From assembly GCA_963751615.1 (NCBI GenBank), contig CAVVVG010000007.1, positions 372,001 through 436,000 of the forward strand: 64,000 nt of DNA. The letters run 5' to 3'. The position numbers and the translations under genes were made by a program. This stretch comes from Palsa-892 sp963751615. GTDB taxonomy: Bacteria; Pseudomonadota; Alphaproteobacteria; Rhizobiales; Xanthobacteraceae. The notes below the pieces were generated by a model. The model did no database searches. It was not told the DNA's origin and worked only from the letters and a program-made list of their open reading frames with translations. Numbering within the stretch: the stretch's first letter is position 1; each line of letters opens with the position of its first letter. Shown here in pieces: positions 53,960 to 63,507 of this stretch.

Positions 53960-54967
53960 ATGGAATGGTATCTCGCTTTGATCTGGGCCGCCGTGCTCGG
54001 CCTTGCCGTCGCCATGTACGTTATCCTCGATGGTTTCGACCTCGGCATCGGGATTCTGTTTCCGTTCACAAAGACCGAACACGAGCGCGACCTAATGATG
54101 AATACCGTGGCGCCGTTCTGGGACGGCAACGAAACCTGGCTCGTGCTCGGCGGCGGTGGTTTGCTGGTCGCATTTCCGAAGGCCTACGCGATTTTGATGC
54201 CGGCATTCTATTTGCCGTTGATTCTGATGCTGCTCGGACTCGTATTTCGCGGCGTCGCATTCGAGTTCCGCTGGATCGGGGGGGCGAACAAGAAATTCTG
54301 GAACGTCGCATTCACCGCCGGTTCGACGTTAGCCGCGTTCGCACAGGGCACCATTCTTGGTGACTTGATTCAGGGAATCAAAGTGACAAACGGCGGTTAT
54401 GCGGGCGGCGCGTTCGATTGGGTAACACCGTTCGCGTTTCTCTGCGGCTTTGCCGTGGTCACAGGCTACGCATTGCTTGGCGCGACATGGCTCATCATGA
54501 AAACCGAGGGCAACGTGGCGGAAAGGGCGCGCGAGCACGCAAAATATCTTCTTACCGCTGTAGTTATTTTCATGGGCATCGTCAGCCTGTGGACGCCTTT
54601 TGCATTCCCGCGCATTGCGGAGCGCTGGTTCACGCTGCCAAATTTCATTTTCTTTTCACCGGTGCCACTCGTCACCGCACTTATTTGCTATGCCTGCTGG
54701 AAATGGCTGCATGACCAAAGGCGCGAAGTTCTACCGTTCGCTTGTGCGATCGCGCTATTTTTTCTCGGCTACTCGGGTCTCGTAATTTCTAATTTTCCGT
54801 ATCTTGTGCCGCCGACGCTTACCATCTGGCAAACGTCCGCCGCCTCCTCCAGCCAGCTTTTCATGCTATTCGGGACGCTGCTGATGCTGCCGGTCATCCT
54901 CGGCTATACCGTTTTCGTGTATTGGATGTTTGCCGGAAAAATCAGCGAAGGTGAAGGGTATCACTGA
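53960..54967 (+). CDS. cydB: Cytochrome bd-type quinol oxidase subunit II
   Basis: 335 aa with eight to nine hydrophobic helices. Key blocks are YVILDGFDLGIGILFPF, TVAPFWDGNETWLVLGGGGL and AFPKAYAILMPAFYLPLILM near the N-terminus, all standard for CydB/CioB. GGGGAGG stands before the ATG at 53960. With CydA it reduces oxygen with quinol, usually at low oxygen or with cyanide/NO tolerance. Confidence 0.94.
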   Translation: MEWYLALIWAAVLGLAVAMYVILDGFDLGIGILFPFTKTEHERDLMMNTVAPFWDGNETWLVLGGGGLLVAFPKAYAILMPAFYLPLILMLLGLVFRGVAFEFRWIGGANKKFWNVAFTAGSTLAAFAQGTILGDLIQGIKVTNGGYAGGAFDWVTPFAFLCGFAVVTGYALLGATWLIMKTEGNVAERAREHAKYLLTAVVIFMGIVSLWTPFAFPRIAERWFTLPNFIFFSPVPLVTALICYACWKWLHDQRREVLPFACAIALFFLGYSGLVISNFPYLVPPTLTIWQTSAASSSQLFMLFGTLLMLPVILGYTVFVYWMFAGKISEGEGYH

Positions 54968-55283
54968 ATAGTCATCCTAAAAGAGCGTTGTGCGATCACT
55001 TACAATTCCATATTGCAGATTCTGCGAAAATCGTTCCATTCTAGCCGAGACTTTCCACCTGCGAGAACTATGCCGACTATATATAATGTCCCAATGGTTT
55101 TCGTCAGATGAGCGATGGACGAGGGTTTCGGCACACGCACCGTTACCGAAAATGCATCGTCACGGTAACTTTCGTGTCTCCCCAGTAGAATGTTAGTCTT
55201 GATGCTAATCTATGCTCATCTATGGGCTGGCCACCTGAGAATTCATCCGCAGACATTTTCTCGGCTCTTTGGAAGGTGTTGCT
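54968..55283. other. Intergenic stretch
   Basis: About 315 nt after cydB. No terminator, cydX-like frame, anaerobox or other feature was recognised. Confidence 0.4.
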
Positions 55284-55823
55284 ATGACCGATAGTGAAAT
55301 TTTAAAAACGATGGCACGTTACAATCAATGGGCAAATCGCGACCTTTTCGCCGCTGTTCGCGCATTACCTGAAAGTGAAGTTACCAAGCATCGCCCAAGC
55401 TTGTTCAAAAACATCCTGAACACCCTCAACCACCCGTTGGTGACCGACCACATGTGGTGGGCGCATATGCATAAGAAACCTCACACTCATAAAGCGCTGA
55501 ATGAGATTCTTTATAGCAATTTCGAGAAATTGACGGCGGCCCGTGAAGAAATGGACCAACGTTTGATCAGCTATGTTGACGACCTCTCGGAGGACGACGC
55601 TGACGAGCAAATCGATTTCACACTATTGAGCGGCGCCAAGGGGCAAATGAATCGGCGTTTGATTCTGATGCATATGTTTAATCACAACACCTATCATCGG
55701 GGTTTCGTGGTAGAAACTTTCTGCCAAGTGCCCGTCGCACTGCCGCTGATCGATCTCCCGATTTTTATGCGTGGGGCGGGCGGCATGCGCTTTCTGCCAC
55801 CGCATCTGGAAGCGGCGGAATAG
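55284..55823 (+). CDS. DinB family protein
   Basis: 179 aa. The four-helix DinB fold is indicated by MARYNQWANRDLFAAVRALP, a metal-ligand His in ILNTLNHPLVTDHMWW and a second HxxxH-like site MHMFNHNTYHRGFVVETF. Members bind divalent metal and some act as thiol (bacillithiol/mycothiol) transferases; the role here is unknown. The ATG at 55284 is chosen over a frame opening five codons earlier, with GGAAGG upstream. Confidence 0.85.
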   Translation: MTDSEILKTMARYNQWANRDLFAAVRALPESEVTKHRPSLFKNILNTLNHPLVTDHMWWAHMHKKPHTHKALNEILYSNFEKLTAAREEMDQRLISYVDDLSEDDADEQIDFTLLSGAKGQMNRRLILMHMFNHNTYHRGFVVETFCQVPVALPLIDLPIFMRGAGGMRFLPPHLEAAE

Positions 55824-55858
55824 GTTCTTGATCAACTGAGGTCAGTACAGCGGACGGG

Positions 55859-56473
55859 ATGTCGGTAGGTGAAAAATCAAGCGATCGAGCGGTCATGAAA
55901 AGGATAGAACCCAGATCCGGAACTGCTTTTACGCTCGCAAAGGGGCAAACACTAACGGTAATAGACCCTCATGGAGAGCAAGTTGCTGACCTCGTCGCAT
56001 TTTCCAAACAGGATACGCGCGAAGCGATATCGTCCGGACGCAGTCTCGATTACGCAAGTAAGCTCTTCCTGACTACAGGAGACTCAATCTATTCAAACCG
56101 GAGCAATATTCTTCTACGCATCATCGAGGACACAGTAGGTCGGCACGACTTTCTGCTGACTCCATGCTCGAAAGATACATTCCGTATCATCTATGGAGAC
56201 ACCGACCCGCATTGCGGTTGCTTTGGGAATCTCGAGGAAGCACTCAAACCGTTTGAGATAGGGGCGGATGAAATACCAGTAGCGTTCAACTGTTTTATGA
56301 ATGTCGCTATTGATGGGATTTCCGGAAACTTACGGGTAGATCCACCCCGGAGTAAGGCTGGAGATTTTATCAAATTCAGAGCCGAAATGGATCTCATCGT
56401 GGGCTTAACCGCGTGCTCGGCGCTTCAGTCAAATAATTTTTCATTCAAACCGATTGATTATAAAATTGAATGA
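55859..56473 (+). CDS. DUF1989 (urea carboxylase-associated family) protein
   Basis: 204 aa. Contains the family pattern GTAFTLAKGQTLTVIDPHGE, QVADLVAF, SKLFLTTGDSIYSNRSN, DPHCGCFGNLEEAL and FNCFMNVAIDG. DUF1989 proteins accompany urea/guanidine or amino-acid degradation genes but have no firmly known activity. Here it stands alone, 35 nt after DinB and convergent with the NRPS gene. A link to the NRPS locus is possible but not shown. Confidence 0.85.
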   Translation: MSVGEKSSDRAVMKRIEPRSGTAFTLAKGQTLTVIDPHGEQVADLVAFSKQDTREAISSGRSLDYASKLFLTTGDSIYSNRSNILLRIIEDTVGRHDFLLTPCSKDTFRIIYGDTDPHCGCFGNLEEALKPFEIGADEIPVAFNCFMNVAIDGISGNLRVDPPRSKAGDFIKFRAEMDLIVGLTACSALQSNNFSFKPIDYKIE

Positions 56474-56544
56474 TTACCAATCTGCTCATGCATTGTCTGA
56501 CGCGATTTTGCTCGTCATCATAGGATGAGCAGTGTGTTAGGCTG

Positions 56545-59500
56545 CTAATGAAATTGATGATTACGAAGAAGCTCCTTAAATCGCTCGCCGAGAACACGCG
56601 CATGCGGCTCCTTGGTCATGTTGTAGTGATCACCGGGAACGACAATTATCTCAAATTCGCCTGCAGCCATCCTCGCCCAACCCATGCGTAGCCATTTAGA
56701 AAAGCTCATCTCCTCATCCGAAGCGAAGAGTGTGATCCGGCCCGAGTAAGGCTTTGCTTTATATTGTACCTGCAACCGAGCAATCAGCGTCCAGGCGGGG
56801 AAAGGTTGCCCTTGAACTCGGGCGATGACTTCGTGTGAAAGTTCTTTAAACCGGCCCGAAAACCGGGCAAGGGTATATTCGAGCCAAAGCGATGGCTGCC
56901 TCCATGGAAACCGTCTTGTGAAACGCATTGCGTAACGCCACAAGTCTTTTACCCAGTATCGTGTCCGATGCGGGATAAAGGGCTCTGACTCCAAGACCGC
57001 CAGCAGGCCCACGTCTTCTCCGTGCGAACGTAGTTGTTGCGCTATTTCGTAGACCACAATTCCAGCTGCGGAATAGCCACTCAGAAAGTATGGGCCTGTG
57101 GGTTGGATGTTGCGAATTTCATCGACATACGAAGCTGCTAACGTCTCGATCTGAGAGTGTTCAGCCACAGTTTCGGGATCCATCCGCAACTGGTAAACCG
57201 GCTGATCCCATCCCAAATATTTCGCAAGATCGAGGCCGTACCCGAAGCAAAACAAAGGCTGCTTTTCATCCGCATCGAGGGGTCTAACCGACCTACGGAT
57301 TTGGCGGGCCAATTTATCAATGCTGGGCGCTTGGAAAATTGCCGTCAAGGGAAGCCTGACCCCAAATTCTTTTTCGATCTGGGCTAAGAGCCGCGAGACC
57401 AGCAATGAATGCCCTCCCAGCTCGAAAAAATCGTCGTGGATGCCCACAAACTGAATCCCTAAAAGTGATTTCCAAATGATTGCAAGTTGATCTTGCATAC
57501 TTTCCGTAGCTCGCGAATCGACCCTGAGAGAGCTGCTTCCAGCGTGGGTTACTGGATCGAGTTCAATGAGAGCCCGGCGGTCGAGTTTACCGTTCGGCGT
57601 CAACGGTAACCGATCCAGCACAACGATCGCCGACGGAACCATGTAGTCCGGCAGAACTCCTGACAACGCAGTCCGCAAGCCCGCCGCATCAACCACCGCG
57701 CCCACTGCCGCCACTACATAACCCAACAGCCGCGGCCCGGCCCCGCCATCATCCCGCGCGATCACCACGGCCGCCGACACACCGGCCTGTCGAGTGAGCA
57801 TTGCCTCGATCTCGCCAAGTTCAATTCGGAAGCCCCGCAGCTTCACCTGCGTGTCCGCCCGCCCCAGGAACTCTAGAACACCATCCGAACGCCACCGCGC
57901 CAGGTCCCCGGTCCGGTACATCCGGCTCCCCGCAATCCCATGCGGGTCCGCAACAAACCGCTCCGCCGTCAGCCCAAACCGCCGATGATAGCCCCGTGCA
58001 AGCCCCGCCCCCGCGATGTAAAGCTCGCCGACAACACCTGCAGGAACAGGCTCCAAGCCACTGTCCAACACATACGCCCGATAATTCGGAAGAGGACGGC
58101 CGATCGGGATATTCGGGCCGGTATAATCACCCGTAACGGGAAGGCTAACTGCATCCATGGTTGTTTCGGTTGGACCATAAAGATTGGTGATCCGTGCAAC
58201 ATTGAGATGGCGCAAAATCTCTCTTTGCAACTTTATCGTAAAGGCTTCACCGCCCAACACCAAATGATCCAAGCATAGACCTTCCGGAACATGGCGAATG
58301 TTCGAATCCAAAAAGGACGGCGTACAATTCAAAAGATTTATCTTCTGCCGAGCCACGTGCTCCCAGAATTGAAGCGGCGATGCTCGGATCGCGTCACTAA
58401 TCACGACGATCGAAGCACCATGGACTAAAGGTAGTGTTACTTGCTGTATCGAAGGGTCAAACGCGGATGAGCTTAAGAAAGCTATTCGAAAATCTGAAAC
58501 AACTTCGAATTCCTTTCCCAACGTTAGAATCTTATTGGCAAGGCTGGCGTGCTCGACGACCACGGCTTTTGGGATTCCAGTTGATCCTGAGGTGTAGATG
58601 ACATAGGCGGCGTGGCGTGGGTCGAGCGCAAGCGCAGGCGCGCTGGCCGGCTGCCGCGCCACCTGCGGCCAGTCGGCGTCGAGATGCACGACCTGCACCG
58701 GTGCCGCCTCGGCCAGTTTCTCAGTTAGCTCCTCGGTCAATTCTCCCGTTAGCTCCTGGGGCAACCGCTGCAGCAGCCCCGACTGCGTCACCAACACGGC
58801 AGCACCGGCATCGCGCAACATGAACGCAAGCCGCTCCCGCGGGTAGCCAGGATCGAGCGGCAGGTAGGCTCCGCCGGCGATGAGGATGCCCAAGAGCCCG
58901 ATAACCATCTCCGGCGTGCGTTCCATGCAAAGCCCTACGACGGTCTCCGGCCCAACCCCCAGCGCGCGGAGATGATGCGCAAGCCGATTGGCATGAGCCT
59001 CTAGCGCCGCGTAGCTCAGACTGCGATCCTCGAACACCAGTGCAATCGCATCCGGCGTCCGCGCTGCCTGCGCCGCAAACAGCGCAGGCAGCGTCGAAGG
59101 CGCAACCGCGCGGCCCGTGTCATTCCAAACCCGCAGGATGGCATCGCGCTCCGACCGCTCTAGGATCTCAAGCCCCCCGATCGAACGCCCGGGCTCGGCC
59201 ATGGCCGTCAGCAGCCTCAGAAATCTTTGTCGATAGCTGGCAAGATCAGCCTTCGAATGAAGCGCCGAGTTGGCATCAAAGTCGATCCGAAGCGGATTGC
59301 CATCGGAACGGTCGTAAACAGAGATTGACAAGTCCTCGACTGGACCAAGCGAAAGATTGTGGGCAGTGGCGCGGTTGCCAGCAAAGCTAAAATTATAATC
59401 GAACGGCATGACATTGATGCTGAGCCCGAACAACGATCGATCACCAACGTTTGCGCCAATATCCCGTCGTATATCTGCAAGTTGATAGCGCTGGTGCTCC

Positions 59501-60516
59501 AGTGCTTGGCGTATCTGTGTAGAAGTCTGCTCAATGAGCTCAAGTACCGTTATGCCAGGGCGAACCGCCAAACGTAGCGGCACCACGTTGGAAACCATAC
59601 CGGGAATATTTCGTGAGTCATTACTGCGGGATGCCACGGGCAGACCGAAAACCAAATCTTCCGTTCCCTTAAGTCGGTGCAGAAAGATTGCCGTCGCCGC
59701 GCTCATAGCCAGGACGAGGCTGTTTCCCTTGCCGCGTGCGATCGAACGAAGACCGTCAACGCTCGACTGTTGCAGATAGGCCGTCTCACGGAGAAAGCTG
59801 CTTGGCTTTGACGGCGGACGGTCGCTGAGCGTAAGGCTGCCAGGCTCGGGGCGCGCGGCTAGAAGGTCCATCCAATATTGCCGATCCTGCCGGAATTGCC
59901 CCGATGCACGGTAGGCGATGTCCTCTTCCAATAAAACTGAGAGCGAACCAAATAAATCCTCATGCGAAGAGCCTCCGATGCAAAGCTTTGTGTAAACGTT
60001 TGCGAGACGGCGGGCCATGAGCCACATGCCAAAACCGTCCATGACGATATGATGGTAGCGCGCATACCAATAGAATCGGGTGCGCGATGCTTTGAATAAG
60101 GCGTATCGAAACAACGGCCCGCGTGTCGGATCAATCGCAAGCTCTAAATCGGATCGCATCCACGCTTCTGCCGAAGCTCGCGCATTTGTCTCAGCGCTGA
60201 GATCAAGAATTGGCATTGACCACGCACTTGCCACGCCCACGACCTGCCGCGGTTCGCCCGCATATTCTGAGATTCGGAGTTGAAGCGCCTCGGTTTCCGA
60301 AATAACTTGTCGTAATGCCTGTTCGAATAATTGCAGGTCGATGGGTCCATCGATCTCGATATATTCACCAAAGTTGTATGCCGGACTTGAGGGATTAATC
60401 TTCTGAGCCAACCAAATCTCAAGCTGAGGAGCCGATAACGAAAGCCCACAGTCGTTCCGAGTGGAAACCAGGCTGGACCCGAGACGGCGATTGGAATCCC
60501 GGCTAGTATCGAACAT
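56545..60516 (-). CDS. Single-module nonribosomal peptide synthetase (C-A-T-TE)
   Basis: About 1323 aa. Condensation domain (about 25-430) with intact HHIVMDG near residue 155. Adenylation domain (about 450-970) with YTSGSTG near 640, NLYGPTETT near 790 and YRTGDLARWRSDG. Thiolation domain with FELGGHSLLVSRLL (Ser near 1036). Thioesterase (1095-1320) with GYSAAG (Ser near 1146) and a PGDHYNM His. My reading of the ten specificity positions is D-P-Q-N-V-G-L-M-D-K; I know no match. A GTG at 60537 is possible but AGGA supports the ATG at 60516. GC content changes sharply inside the A domain. Confidence 0.93.
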   Translation of the reverse strand: MFDTSRDSNRRLGSSLVSTRNDCGLSLSAPQLEIWLAQKINPSSPAYNFGEYIEIDGPIDLQLFEQALRQVISETEALQLRISEYAGEPRQVVGVASAWSMPILDLSAETNARASAEAWMRSDLELAIDPTRGPLFRYALFKASRTRFYWYARYHHIVMDGFGMWLMARRLANVYTKLCIGGSSHEDLFGSLSVLLEEDIAYRASGQFRQDRQYWMDLLAARPEPGSLTLSDRPPSKPSSFLRETAYLQQSSVDGLRSIARGKGNSLVLAMSAATAIFLHRLKGTEDLVFGLPVASRSNDSRNIPGMVSNVVPLRLAVRPGITVLELIEQTSTQIRQALEHQRYQLADIRRDIGANVGDRSLFGLSINVMPFDYNFSFAGNRATAHNLSLGPVEDLSISVYDRSDGNPLRIDFDANSALHSKADLASYRQRFLRLLTAMAEPGRSIGGLEILERSERDAILRVWNDTGRAVAPSTLPALFAAQAARTPDAIALVFEDRSLSYAALEAHANRLAHHLRALGVGPETVVGLCMERTPEMVIGLLGILIAGGAYLPLDPGYPRERLAFMLRDAGAAVLVTQSGLLQRLPQELTGELTEELTEKLAEAAPVQVVHLDADWPQVARQPASAPALALDPRHAAYVIYTSGSTGIPKAVVVEHASLANKILTLGKEFEVVSDFRIAFLSSSAFDPSIQQVTLPLVHGASIVVISDAIRASPLQFWEHVARQKINLLNCTPSFLDSNIRHVPEGLCLDHLVLGGEAFTIKLQREILRHLNVARITNLYGPTETTMDAVSLPVTGDYTGPNIPIGRPLPNYRAYVLDSGLEPVPAGVVGELYIAGAGLARGYHRRFGLTAERFVADPHGIAGSRMYRTGDLARWRSDGVLEFLGRADTQVKLRGFRIELGEIEAMLTRQAGVSAAVVIARDDGGAGPRLLGYVVAAVGAVVDAAGLRTALSGVLPDYMVPSAIVVLDRLPLTPNGKLDRRALIELDPVTHAGSSSLRVDSRATESMQDQLAIIWKSLLGIQFVGIHDDFFELGGHSLLVSRLLAQIEKEFGVRLPLTAIFQAPSIDKLARQIRRSVRPLDADEKQPLFCFGYGLDLAKYLGWDQPVYQLRMDPETVAEHSQIETLAASYVDEIRNIQPTGPYFLSGYSAAGIVVYEIAQQLRSHGEDVGLLAVLESEPFIPHRTRYWVKDLWRYAMRFTRRFPWRQPSLWLEYTLARFSGRFKELSHEVIARVQGQPFPAWTLIARLQVQYKAKPYSGRITLFASDEEMSFSKWLRMGWARMAAGEFEIIVVPGDHYNMTKEPHARVLGERFKELLRNHQFH

Positions 60517-60751
60517 CGATTGGACAATCCTACCCACAGCAATGAATGAAGATTCGACCTTCTTTTGCTAATATTATCGCTTATGCGTTCAGTGGTCAGA
60601 AATACAAAATTGCGAACCATTTTAACGTTACTGCGGCTCCCAGTTAACATTACTGATTAATCCAAAAAAACGTTATTGCATACAGAGGGTCGAGGGTGTC
60701 CACTTCAGCTGATATCGTTAGTTTTTTAGTTATAGAGGGGCGATCGGGGAT

Positions 60752-61552
60752 ATGAGGCGTGCCACTGTTATCAACCCGTTTGAGTCCGAAAAGGCACTCG
60801 CAAACAGCTGCGCGCTTAGTGTGGCGAATGGCAGGGTTGTTCTTGTTGGTCGTTCGGATCGGCCGTCAGCCTACGCTGAGCACGTTCATTCCTGCTTCCG
60901 ATCGATCATCGGTAGTGAGCGATATCCGTGTGTGGGTGCGAAAGGTGCGTTTAATCGTGGCAATTATCGGTTTGGTGTCTATAAAGAAATGTCCGAAGAG
61001 GAGTCGACGGCTGGCCTTTGTTACGATCTGTATAATTTCCTCGCCGACAAGACTGATGGTACGAACGGCCTGAATGATCCCTTTACTACGTTCGTTGCAA
61101 CCTTTATCGACAGCAAAATTGAATCCGAAATGGATTTCCACAGACGCATGTGGAACCAGCTCCAGGTGATGCATGAGGTCGATCGGCGATATCACCCATG
61201 GGATCCAAGCGTTTCGTCTGACATCGGCTCACCATACTTTGCCTTCAGCTTCGCGAGCCAGGCATTATTTATCGTCGGCCTCAATCCGTTTAGCTCGCGC
61301 ATCGCCCGGCGCTTTCCTTGGCCCGGCATGACGTTCAATCCTCATTCGCAATTTAGACTGATGCGCGCGCAGAACACGTTCTCAGCGGTGCAATCAACGA
61401 TCAGGGAACGTGATTTTGCCTTGCAAGGCTCACTAAATCCCAATTTAGCTGATTACGGAACGGATTTTGAAGCCAAGCAGTACTCTGGTGTTGCGGCAAA
61501 TGACCACCTGACTTGTCCGTTCCAAGCGATCAAGGAAAGAAAGGATATGTAA
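60752..61552 (+). CDS. YqcI/YcgG (GntA-like) heme-dependent N-hydroxylase family protein
   Basis: 266 aa. The family pattern is clear: YPCVGAKGAFNRGNYRFGVY near residue 60, DPFTTFVATFIDSKIESEMD, and the core FAFSFASQALFIVGLNPFSS followed by RIARRFPWPGMTFNPHSQFR. Characterised relatives (GntA of guanitoxin, DcsA of cycloserine biosynthesis) are heme enzymes that N-hydroxylate arginine or its derivatives. It is divergent from the NRPS across a 235-nt promoter region and 59 nt upstream of the PPTase. An N-hydroxylated amino acid is a plausible NRPS substrate. Confidence 0.8.
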   Translation: MRRATVINPFESEKALANSCALSVANGRVVLVGRSDRPSAYAEHVHSCFRSIIGSERYPCVGAKGAFNRGNYRFGVYKEMSEEESTAGLCYDLYNFLADKTDGTNGLNDPFTTFVATFIDSKIESEMDFHRRMWNQLQVMHEVDRRYHPWDPSVSSDIGSPYFAFSFASQALFIVGLNPFSSRIARRFPWPGMTFNPHSQFRLMRAQNTFSAVQSTIRERDFALQGSLNPNLADYGTDFEAKQYSGVAANDHLTCPFQAIKERKDM

Positions 61553-61611
61553 TTCACAATGCTCGTCCATAAGGCCCATAAGTTACAAGATGCATTCAGA
61601 CGATCAGATCA

Positions 61612-62454
61612 ATGATAATGTTTTCAAACGACGGCGAGTGCCTCGAGGCTCTCAGACCGGGGCGGATGTACCTCTGGACAGCGTTGACTTATGACCAAAG
61701 CGTATCTGGTCTTCAAGTAATCCTATCCGTAGATGAGCAGAAACGAGCCCGGCGTTTTCACCGTGCGAGAGACTGGCATCAATTTGTCCTTGCACACGCA
61801 TTGGTCAGACTAGCGCTGTCGCGTCACTTTCCCGTTCCTGCAAGTGATTGGCAATTTGATTGTGATTGCAACGGTAAGCCCTTCATCGCGACTCCTGAAA
61901 TGTCACCAGCCGTCCAGTTCAGCCTTTCTCACACTGAAGGCTTGGTCGCCTGTTTGATCACCCTATCAGCCGAAGCAGCAGTGGACGTTGAGAAAGTCGA
62001 ATATAACTTGGATCTAACATTAGTGGCTCATCAGATTTTTTCTCCGACTGAGCGAAAGGACTTGAGCGTTCTGTCGGGAAAAGATTGGACAGCGCGATTT
62101 TTCGATTATTGGACGCTAAAAGAAGCGTATGCCAAGGCTCAAGGCCTAGGTCTGATGTTACCGTTGTGCGACATCGGTTTTGAACTCGAGCCGGACAATC
62201 GGATCCGCGCAAATTACGTCTCCCCGGTCGATGATCCGTTAGCGTGGATCTTGTGGCGGGATCATCTGAAGTCTCAGCACGCTATCTCATTAGCAGTGAA
62301 AAGAGACTTTGACGATGAATGCGAGATAATCCACCGATCGGTCAAATTTGATGGGGCGAGAATTATTCCTGAGGTCCAAGCGCGCCGTATCGAACTCAGC
62401 AGACAGCAAATGACCCAATCGCCAAGGCGGATCAAGCATGACGAACCCGTTTGA
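61612..62454 (+). CDS. 4'-phosphopantetheinyl transferase (Sfp type)
   Basis: 280 aa. The Sfp hallmarks are present: QFSLSHTEGLVACLIT, AAVDVEKVE (metal-binding Asp/Glu) and FFDYWTLKEAYAKAQGLGL (WxxKEAxxKxxGxGL). It activates the NRPS thiolation domain, and perhaps the ACP at 36.2 kb, by attaching phosphopantetheine. It overlaps mbtH by 17 nt. Confidence 0.92.
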   Translation: MIMFSNDGECLEALRPGRMYLWTALTYDQSVSGLQVILSVDEQKRARRFHRARDWHQFVLAHALVRLALSRHFPVPASDWQFDCDCNGKPFIATPEMSPAVQFSLSHTEGLVACLITLSAEAAVDVEKVEYNLDLTLVAHQIFSPTERKDLSVLSGKDWTARFFDYWTLKEAYAKAQGLGLMLPLCDIGFELEPDNRIRANYVSPVDDPLAWILWRDHLKSQHAISLAVKRDFDDECEIIHRSVKFDGARIIPEVQARRIELSRQQMTQSPRRIKHDEPV

Positions 62455-62656
62455 AGATGAAGATGGTAGCTACTATGCGCTTGTCAACAAAGAGGGACAG
62501 TATTCGCTGTGGCCAACTTTTGCGGCTATTCCAAAAGGATGGATTGCTGTTTATGGATCGGACAGTCGGGCCGCTTGCTTGAAATTCATAGAGCAGCACT
62601 GGACAGACATGCGGCCCAACAGCCTAGCGCTCACCAGAAAACATGACCGGCCGTAA
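62438..62656 (+). CDS. MbtH-like protein
   Basis: 72 aa. NPFEDEDGSYYALVNKEGQY, SLWPTFAAIPKGW and a second Trp in IEQHWTDMRPNSL give the invariant MbtH signature. MbtH proteins bind and stabilise NRPS adenylation domains. Coupling to the PPTase gene and closeness to the NRPS tie it to this locus. Confidence 0.94.
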   Translation: MTNPFEDEDGSYYALVNKEGQYSLWPTFAAIPKGWIAVYGSDSRAACLKFIEQHWTDMRPNSLALTRKHDRP

Positions 62657-62775
62657 ATTTCAATTCGAATTTGAGCGCACATGTTTGGAGATGTATCAGG
62701 CGCCTCGGTCGGCATTTGGTAGCATCAATCAAAAGAACAGCACGGATCCCATCATTTACTCGATGGCGCATTACG

Positions 62776-63301
62776 TCAGGTCATCTTAATGGGGATCGCA
62801 CCCAAATAGTCGCGCTTGCCGATGTCAACGCCGCAATGGCGCAGAATTGCGTATGCGGCTGTGAGATGGAAATAAAAGTTTGGCAACACAAAATGATTGA
62901 GGTAATCGTCGCCCTTCATATGGCCCTTGTTGGTCGGGCCGAGCGGGAATGTGATCTCACGATCGGCCGAGGCATCGATCTTCCTCGAGTTCGAGCGTTT
63001 TCAGATAGGCCACGGTTTTTGAGATGCGCGCCTTGAGTTGATCGATCGTCGTCTCATTGTCTACATCGGGCGGTGCTTCGACGCCTGCGAGGCGCGCGGC
63101 GCCTTTCTTGGCCTGATCTGCAGCAACCTGCACCTGACGAACAAGCCCAAACATGTCGGGAGACAGTCGCGAATTAAGCAGCACTGCCGGGTCAATTTTT
63201 TTGGCTACTGCATGAGCTTCGGCCTTGTCGAGAACGGCCGAAAGCGCATTGAGGCCGATCTCAAAAACCGGGACAGAAGCTCGAGACATTGAGAGCGACA
63301 T
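62776..63301 (-). pseudogene. DUF1993 family protein, one frameshift
   Basis: The first part (start 63301, SRASVPVFEIGLNALSAVLD, KIDPAVLLNSRLSPDMFGLV) reaches ...YLKTLELEE and then stops at 62957. The continuation lies in the next frame: DASADREITFPLG, NHFVLPNFYFHLTAAYAILR, HCGVDIGKRDYLG, to a TGA at 62776. Deleting one base around 62980-62990 restores a typical DUF1993 protein of about 174 aa. The family is related to DinB-like folds; its function is unknown. Confidence 0.8.
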
Positions 63302-63507
63302 GGGATGGATCCTTGCGTAAGTGAATTAGGCGTAGCTATTGCGAGCGAGTGAAAGATGCATACAAGTGCTGAATGTATTCCATAATTTTTCATTCTGCGA
63401 TTGCGATTCCCGTACTTTTAACTCGCACGAGACTCTAATTACCGAGGATCGCAGGCTCTACCAGCTTTCAATGAAAAAACATGCAAAGAGTTTGATCAAT
63501 CGTTGTG

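Noticed and set aside
54364..54381. TTGAT...ATCAA pair
   Set aside because: Seven-base spacing and located inside the cydB coding sequence.
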